Source: Deltaproteobacteria bacterium (GTDB taxonomy: Bacteria > Desulfobacterota > Syntrophia > Syntrophales > UBA2210). Taken from it: 25,170 nucleotides of DNA. Within the stretch, counting starts at the first letter, position 1. Each line of letters opens with the position of its first letter. The notes below the pieces were generated by a model. The model was not told the DNA's origin, did no database searches, and saw nothing but the letters and a program-made list of their open reading frames with translations. Of the stretch, positions 20,809 to 25,170 are shown in pieces. The stretch covers positions 1 to 25,170 of the forward strand of contig JAFCZZ010000022.1 of the NCBI GenBank assembly GCA_019314085.1, in the 5' to 3' direction. Position numbers and translations under genes: made by a program.

Positions 20809-20992
20809 AAAACGTCGAACTATCTGTAACTGTTAGAGAAAACGCATCGTCCGCAGCTTCGCTGGCAATCGTGCCAAGTGCTACGTCCACCGCTCCGGCT
20901 GCACTGTTAGTAATAGTGGAACCTTTGTTCAAAGTAATTTTTCCTGTAACCAAAGCACCGACTATCGCTTTACCTTTCGTCAGCAAATTCAC
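20630..20992 (-). CDS. Head surface protein, N-terminal part (frame-broken)
   Basis: A GTG start with GAGG upstream gives MNLLTKGKAIVGALVTGKIT, then LNKGSTITNSAAGAVDVALG and SEAADDAFSLTVTDSSTF (to residue 61). After the TTTT run the frame turns into arginine- and cysteine-rich nonsense (LGRRSDGRRNRKRQRRLY) and stops at 120 codons, while the natural continuation lies in the +1 frame. The intact product would be 214 aa. A long nonsense tail is unlike programmed frameshift genes, so mutation or sequence error is more likely. Confidence 0.65.
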   Translation of the reverse strand: MNLLTKGKAIVGALVTGKITLNKGSTITNSAAGAVDVALGTIASEAADDAFSLTVTDSSTFSSGYWSKDRRLCCFSVERLGRRSDGRRNRKRQRRLYLHRQKRNSGFVCTNCYRLERSPY

Positions 20993-21002
20993 CTATCATC
21001 CC

Positions 21003-21332
21003 TCACTTTCCCTTTGCCTTGTCAAGATTGAGCGGAGCAAGTTTCTCCATCAGTCGCTCTTCTCGCTCCGCCATCCTGTCTTCTTCCTCCGGCGTCAGCA
21101 CTTTGCCGGAATGCCGCTTGTCACCATGATGCTCACGCTCTGCGAGGCCGATAAACTCAGCCCCGCAGATGCCGCATCTATAGATTTCAGCCTTTCTTTC
21201 AACCGGAGCAAAATACTCGAGGCGCACGAGTTTCTCATCATTTCGTGCGCCTACGAGTTCAGTAATCTGTCCGCGATCTAATTCTTGGCCAGCGTAGGCG
21301 AATGGCCTCCTGGCCCAGTACTTTTTAGCCAT
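21003..21332 (-). CDS. Small protein with C2H2-type zinc finger after the capsid gene
   Basis: The 109-aa protein starts MAKKYWARRPFAYAGQELDR (a strand-rich segment common in small head proteins, ending ...LVRLEYFAPVE). It then has YRCGICGAEF and a HHGDKRH segment, a C-x2-C-x12-H-x4-H finger. The C-terminus is a charged helix (PEEEDRMAEREERLMEKLAP). The ATG overlaps the capsid stop (TAATG), so it is translationally coupled. C2H2 fingers are uncommon in phage head operons; function unknown, possibly head-tail joining or nucleic acid binding. Confidence 0.7.
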   Translation of the reverse strand: MAKKYWARRPFAYAGQELDRGQITELVGARNDEKLVRLEYFAPVERKAEIYRCGICGAEFIGLAEREHHGDKRHSGKVLTPEEEDRMAEREERLMEKLAPLNLDKAKGK

Positions 21333-22288
21333 TACGCCACCGCCCCCGACATGAAGAGACCGGCATTTGTTCCGACGGCCTTCTGGTCGTAGTAGGTGTT
21401 TGCTTCGAAGATGTCCACTTCACGTTCCTCGTCCCTCATGCGCTTGATATACTGGAGTGCGTTCGGCACCACTTGCCATACGAAGGTGTAACCAGCAGCA
21501 GGCGTTAAGAGCGAAGGCCGCGCCGGTACGTAGATCATCAGGGCGTTCTTACCCCAAATCCGGGAATAGCTTACAGATGCTTCAGCGGTTCCTTCAGCAG
21601 AAGTAGTGTAAATCGCCCGGCCAATTAAAACTTTGTCGAACTCGGCCAGGGAAGCGAATAGGTCTTTAGTCAGCTGACCTTTCTGCGTATACTTGATCGT
21701 GTCAATAAGGTCGGGGTGCCACTTCAGCTTTAACCAGACCTGTTTGCCCATAACCAGAACATTCGGCTCTCGGCCAATTGCAGCTTCCACTGTGTCCTTG
21801 TAGTCGTCGAGGTCAGTCAGTGGGCTAGAGTTGGCATAGTCGCTCCAGACGGTGAAATCGCTACCACCGGTCTTGTCCGTACCCCACACTGAAGTGGTGA
21901 AAAAGTCAGTTGCAAACGCGACCTCGCGCCGCATCTGGATCTTGTCCGTCACCCATTCGGTGGCGTCCCGGTCAAGGTTGAACGGAGCATCCGCGTTCTT
22001 CCTGGTGTCGTCGTCGATTTCCTTACGAATAGAGTAACGGTCGCAGAAGTATTTGGCAGTAGTTGTTACCTTCCATCCGCCGCCGGCAGACTTCGTGCCG
22101 GGCGCACGAAGCTTAGCCTCATCCCGGAACCAGTGGGACTGGTCGTACTGCGGGATGATGTCGGACTGCTTCTGCACCGGTACAATTGGGAATATCTGGT
22201 CGGCGATGTACTCGGGGTTTTTATATGCAATAGAAATATTGGTAAGAAGTTGATCAATATGGAGACTTGAAGCCGCAGGACTAGGCAT
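21332..22288 (-). CDS. Major capsid protein
   Basis: The 318-aa protein starts MPSPAASSLHIDQLLTNISI and has AYKNPEYIADQIFPIVPVQK, SHWFRDEAKLRAPGT, DRYSIRKEIDDDTRKNAD and a C-terminal block VWQVVPNALQYIKRMRDEER then VDIFEANTYYDQKAVG. This is a known capsid type with an HK97-like fold in phages of Firmicutes and Proteobacteria. There is no N-terminal delta domain; a separate scaffold gene lies upstream, as expected. The order scaffold, DUF2190, capsid, connectors is canonical. Confidence 0.85.
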   Translation of the reverse strand: MPSPAASSLHIDQLLTNISIAYKNPEYIADQIFPIVPVQKQSDIIPQYDQSHWFRDEAKLRAPGTKSAGGGWKVTTTAKYFCDRYSIRKEIDDDTRKNADAPFNLDRDATEWVTDKIQMRREVAFATDFFTTSVWGTDKTGGSDFTVWSDYANSSPLTDLDDYKDTVEAAIGREPNVLVMGKQVWLKLKWHPDLIDTIKYTQKGQLTKDLFASLAEFDKVLIGRAIYTTSAEGTAEASVSYSRIWGKNALMIYVPARPSLLTPAAGYTFVWQVVPNALQYIKRMRDEEREVDIFEANTYYDQKAVGTNAGLFMSGAVA

Positions 22289-22321
22289 TACTAATCACTC
22301 TCCTTAAATCAATTTACCAAA

Positions 22322-22711
22322 CTAAGATGTGCTCAGCGTGAACGGCCCAGTCAGCAGGACACGAATAATCGTGCCATCTGCAGACGACGCGTCAAGCGCA
22401 ATACCGGCAATAAAATCCTTGTCCGTTGACTTCTTAACCGCTTTGCCGCTCGCGTCTGTCCCGACGTAATCGCCAACGGCGATCGCCGTACTGGAACCGT
22501 CGGACACGACTTTGCTGATGCCGAGCACCCTCACCTGAGCCGCGTGGTACTGGGTCGGTTTGTTCTGCAGTACACCAATCGCTTTATCGGTAGCACCGTC
22601 GCAGACATCCACCTGGTCGGCGGCGCTAAGCTCAACAAAGTAGTACTGGTACGAACTCAGATCGTTCTCGGCCTTTGCGCTGATGTCGAATACGGCCATT
22701 TCGGTTGCCAT
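22322..22711 (-). CDS. DUF2190-type capsid decoration protein
   Basis: The 129-aa beta-rich protein reads MATEMAVFDISAKAENDLSS, YYFVELSAADQVDVCDGATD, AIGVLQNKPTQYHAAQVRVL, then VGDYVGTDASGKAVK and FIAGIALDASSADGTIIRVL. The GVLQN...A.VRV.G.....AG..I..GD.V..D..G pattern is the DUF2190 / capsid cement family. It binds the outside of the expanded head and lies directly before the capsid gene. It has a strong GGAGG site. Confidence 0.85.
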   Translation of the reverse strand: MATEMAVFDISAKAENDLSSYQYYFVELSAADQVDVCDGATDKAIGVLQNKPTQYHAAQVRVLGISKVVSDGSSTAIAVGDYVGTDASGKAVKKSTDKDFIAGIALDASSADGTIIRVLLTGPFTLSTS

Positions 22712-22728
22712 TAGTCATCTACCTCCTC

Positions 22729-23610
22729 TTAAATTCTTACCGCGGTTTCTTTGCGGTACTGTTCATAAAGCTGCGGGTTTTCGGCCAGCACCTTTGCCAG
22801 CGCATCCATCCTGCTCAGATTGGCGTCTTTCTGCACCAGTCCGGCTGCCATAGCCTCGACCTTGGCGACAGCAGAATCGCCAGCAGGAGTTCCACCACGC
22901 CCAATCTCGGCGTAAAGCGCACCTTTCTCAATGGCTTCATTAGCTGCCTTCAGCACGCCCTCAAGCTTGGTGTATTCTTCCGGCGCCTTCTCGGCCAGGC
23001 CTTTGAGCACCAACCCGAATTCCTCCGGCTTAGTTGGCAGGTTGGCAAACTCATCAGCAGCCTTTTGAATGAACTCTTTACGTAGCTGCTTGTCGCGCTC
23101 TTCTTTGAGAATCTTCTCAAGCTCTTCGGCTTTCTTGACGGCTTCCTGCTGCTCTTTCCAGAGAGCTTCTACGGCTGGGCGGACTTCCTCAGGAATGCCG
23201 GAGAAATCATAGCTGCCGTCCTCTTTTTTGGTCGGTGCCGGATAGCCATATTTCTTCTTCTTGTCCTCTTCGTCTTCGTCTTTTTTGTCTTTCTGCTTTT
23301 CAGTCGGCGCAGGGTAGCCATAACCGGCAAGACCAGCCAGGGTCTTCATGATGTCTTTCGGAAGCTCGTCCTTATATGCATTGAGCAGCCGTAAAGCTCC
23401 TTTTACAGCGTTCTGTGCCTTACCGGACAGCTTAGCTGCCTTCAGGACTTCTTCGACCTTCTGTTCGTCTTCAAGTTCGGTTTCCAAAACAGCCTTGAGA
23501 ATTTCTTCCATAGCTGTATCATCCTCCTTGAAAATTAGGAACTTTTTACGATTGGCCCCGCGCGGGACAAGACTTACTTCCACAGCGTCTAAGTCTTTTA
23601 GTCTGTTCAC
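22729..23610 (-). CDS. Scaffold protein with XkdF-like N-terminal segment
   Basis: The 293-aa protein opens with LKDLDAVEVSLVPRGANRKK, the segment that normally follows XkdF-type prohead proteins (E-V-S-L-V-P-x-A/G-N). It then becomes a highly charged helical scaffold (KKAEELEKILKEERDKQLRK; FGLVLKGLAEKAPEEYTKLE). Two short YGYPAPT repeats flank a D/E/K-rich linker at about 96-126. The C-terminus (LAKVLAENPQLYEQYRKETA) is a typical scaffold or capsid-binding end. It starts at a GTG just after the XkdF gene stop and directs capsid assembly, being removed later. Confidence 0.75.
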   Translation of the reverse strand: MNRLKDLDAVEVSLVPRGANRKKFLIFKEDDTAMEEILKAVLETELEDEQKVEEVLKAAKLSGKAQNAVKGALRLLNAYKDELPKDIMKTLAGLAGYGYPAPTEKQKDKKDEDEEDKKKKYGYPAPTKKEDGSYDFSGIPEEVRPAVEALWKEQQEAVKKAEELEKILKEERDKQLRKEFIQKAADEFANLPTKPEEFGLVLKGLAEKAPEEYTKLEGVLKAANEAIEKGALYAEIGRGGTPAGDSAVAKVEAMAAGLVQKDANLSRMDALAKVLAENPQLYEQYRKETAVRI

Positions 23611-23613
23611 ACC

Positions 23614-25092
23614 TTACGCCACCTCCTCACGAATTCCAAAGCCCCCGACACTAAAGCCGGTATACTCGCCCTTTTTAACTGCTTGCCAGAGTCTGCCATC
23701 GGAGATGTGCACTCCCAGTATCCAGCTTCCTTTTTTCACCTTTTGCCCGCCCCATTCAAAGTCCATCGGGGCAATGTAACTCTCTACAACCTCGGCTTTA
23801 GCTCTTTTGCTATGCCTATCGCCTACTACCCGAGACTTCACCAAAAAACGATGAGCCGCCGCTTCGATTTCATCAGCGGAGATGGTATCACCCTGGGTAT
23901 CCACGGTGTCGGGTTCCAAAACCACACCGTAAACAAGCCTTTGTTCCTCATCCGCCTTAATTATCGCGGCGTGGTACTCCTTTACTACTCTGCCTGTTTG
24001 CACGTTTATTTTTCTGGGCTTCTCACCCGGCTCATCAGCCCAGATAACCCACTTTTGCCCCTTTGCTTTTAGTTCGCTTATAACATCAGCGAGGTCATGG
24101 GCTTTGGTATACGGTTCTTGCGACTCAGGTCGGTTCACGAGCCACACCCTGCGCCCCTGTCCCATCGGGGCATACTGAATGAGCAGCCGGCCTTTGAGGT
24201 ATTTACCATCCAAAAACAACTCTCGACCGTGTTCTCTGGCGAATGAAAACCGGTATTGCCCTCCATCGAGCTTGAAAAATTTACTGAAAGTCTTGCTCGT
24301 GGACCCAGGTCCGCCAGGTTCGGAGATATAGGGCCCTTTGTCTGTGATGGTAATCCACTCAACTGGCTGGAATAACTTGAACTGGCCTTGTAGACTGTCA
24401 TCAGGCGGCAGTTCAAGCAGACGGCTGCCGTGTTCCGTTTTGCGGATGTCTTCGGTATCACCCTCAAAGACCGAAAAGCCCCAGGCTATCTCGTCGTCTA
24501 TCTGGAAGCGCAGGTCGCCGTGAACACTATGATTGGTTTTCAATAGCTCCTCGTGACTGAGCTTGGTTTCTTCCTCTGTTAACCCGCGCCAGTGCATCTG
24601 GTAGGTGAAACGCCCCCTACCAGATTTCGGATACATGTTGTGCCATTCTTCTTTGTATAACTTCTCAGCCAATTCAGCCCTAGTGTCGCCCTCTTCGCCT
24701 ATATCGTTGGCCTTTTTAAGCACATCCGTTTTCAGCCAGTTTGTCAAAGCTCGGTCCCATGCCTCATCGCTCCATCCCATCTCTTTAACCTCTTTTTTGC
24801 CGATAAGTTTATCAAGCGGTGGTTCACAATGGAATGCATGAACGTCCGGCATCTTCACTGCAATTGGCCGGGCTTTGCCGCCTTCTACAAGGTAATACCG
24901 TTCACCCCACCCATCGTTAACCCGCCAGATAGAACGACCGCTCTCCGAAGCTACTTCTCTTGCACTGTGACGCTCAACAGGCTCGCCAAACTTCTTCATA
25001 CTTTTGGCGTAAGCTTCCTCAACCAAAGCCTTCGGATCAGCCTTGTTGACCTGCTCCAAAGCTCGCTTAATCTGCTTTATCTTGCGCGCCAC
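23614..25092 (-). CDS. XkdF-type phage protein fused to a LigD-phosphoesterase-like domain
   Basis: The 492-aa protein has three parts. Residues about 1-150 are charged and unassigned. Residues about 160-330 (RFTYQMHWRG; TNHSVHGDLRFQIDD; ELFLDGKYLKGRLLIQY; RRVWLVNRP) resemble the 3'-phosphoesterase domain of LigD, including the H-x-D-L-R metal motif (His191, Asp193, Arg195) and LKGR (299-302). Residues about 385-490 (VYGVVLEPDTVDTQGDTISA; DRHSKRAKAEVVESYIAP; GSWILGVHISDGRLW; GEYTGFSVGGFG) are the XkdF domain. XkdF-type proteins are linked to prohead maturation. The GTG start has a weak site. Upstream portal and terminase genes lie outside the window. The first domain similarity is inferred. 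Confidence 0.78.
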   Translation of the reverse strand: MARKIKQIKRALEQVNKADPKALVEEAYAKSMKKFGEPVERHSAREVASESGRSIWRVNDGWGERYYLVEGGKARPIAVKMPDVHAFHCEPPLDKLIGKKEVKEMGWSDEAWDRALTNWLKTDVLKKANDIGEEGDTRAELAEKLYKEEWHNMYPKSGRGRFTYQMHWRGLTEEETKLSHEELLKTNHSVHGDLRFQIDDEIAWGFSVFEGDTEDIRKTEHGSRLLELPPDDSLQGQFKLFQPVEWITITDKGPYISEPGGPGSTSKTFSKFFKLDGGQYRFSFAREHGRELFLDGKYLKGRLLIQYAPMGQGRRVWLVNRPESQEPYTKAHDLADVISELKAKGQKWVIWADEPGEKPRKINVQTGRVVKEYHAAIIKADEEQRLVYGVVLEPDTVDTQGDTISADEIEAAAHRFLVKSRVVGDRHSKRAKAEVVESYIAPMDFEWGGQKVKKGSWILGVHISDGRLWQAVKKGEYTGFSVGGFGIREEVA

Positions 25093-25114
25093 TTCCCCGC
25101 TGTCCCCAAACCGC

Positions 25115-25142
25115 CTTATAGCCGCCGGGTGGGGTAAAACAA
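25115..25142 (-). promoter_or_regulatory. Possible sigma-A-type promoter ahead of the head operon
   Basis: On the minus strand TTGTTT (25137-25142) and TATAAG (25115-25120) are separated by 16 nt, just after the terminator and about 23 nt before the GTG of the XkdF fusion gene. The -10 matches 5 of 6 consensus positions and the -35 matches 3 of 6. It could restart transcription of the head and tail genes after the terminator. The short leader and the overlap with the terminator T-tract are cautions. Confidence 0.3.
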
Positions 25143-25170
25143 AATCCGCCCTATCACCCAGAGCGGATTT
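25142..25170 (-). terminator. Rho-independent terminator at the window edge
   Basis: Arms AAATCCGC (25142-25149) and GCGGATTT (25163-25170) form a perfect 8-bp stem with a 13-nt loop. On the minus strand the stem is followed by TGTTTT. It would end the transcript of the upstream gene that lies beyond the window. Confidence 0.6.

Overview
The window reads as the late region of a tailed (siphovirus-type) phage or prophage of a Gram-positive host, most likely an anaerobic Firmicute of the Clostridia / Desulfotomaculum kind. Support for this: almost every gene has a strong AGGAGG-type ribosome binding site, GTG and TTG starts are frequent, and the window carries a toxin-secretion-type holin, a CwlD-like amidase, an XkdF-type protein, a DUF6711 protein and a copper-amine-oxidase-N stalk domain. 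The host assignment is inferred from protein style; there is no rRNA or tRNA. Whether the element is a free phage or an integrated prophage cannot be told, because no integrase or attachment site lies in the window.

All genes but one are on the minus strand, so the biological order runs from high to low coordinates. From 25.1 to 20.3 kb is the head module: an XkdF fusion protein, scaffold, DUF2190 decoration protein, major capsid protein, a C2H2-finger protein and a frame-broken second surface protein. From 20.3 to 17.1 kb are connectors and tail completion proteins, then two paralogous tail tube proteins. From 17.0 to 12.9 kb are tail assembly chaperones G/GT with a canonical U UUU UUA -1 frameshift site, then the tape measure gene. 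The one plus-strand gene, a putative lipoprotein moron, sits between chaperone and tape measure. From 12.9 to 7.4 kb are baseplate and tail-tip proteins, including a 1378-residue LamG-type fibre. From 7.3 to 4.7 kb is lysis: holin, a 44-aa CxxC protein, an amidase, then a papain-family cysteine protease. From 4.7 to 3.8 kb is a cluster of very small zinc-ribbon and NrdD-tail-like proteins.

The most striking part is 3.75 to 0 kb. A tightly overlapping cassette encodes a ribbon-helix-helix regulator, a two-HTH protein without its own good start, an unknown 104-aa protein, and then a type IV CRISPR-Cas effector set (csf1 - cas11-like - csf2 - csf3), followed by the first 24 codons of a HAD-type protein cut by the window edge. 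No CRISPR array, Cas6, DinG helicase or adaptation genes are visible. The layout fits the array-less type IV-B style, here carried by a phage, with DNA-binding regulators in front and a HAD-type partner behind.

Three structural or lysis genes carry what look like lesions. The tape measure is frameshifted by a perfect 22-nt tandem duplication. The amidase has an in-frame TGA between its DPGHGG zinc motif and the rest of the enzyme. A head surface protein has a +1 shift at a TTTT run. Together these suggest a decaying prophage, or unusual expression control. The intact, translationally coupled csf operon stands in contrast.
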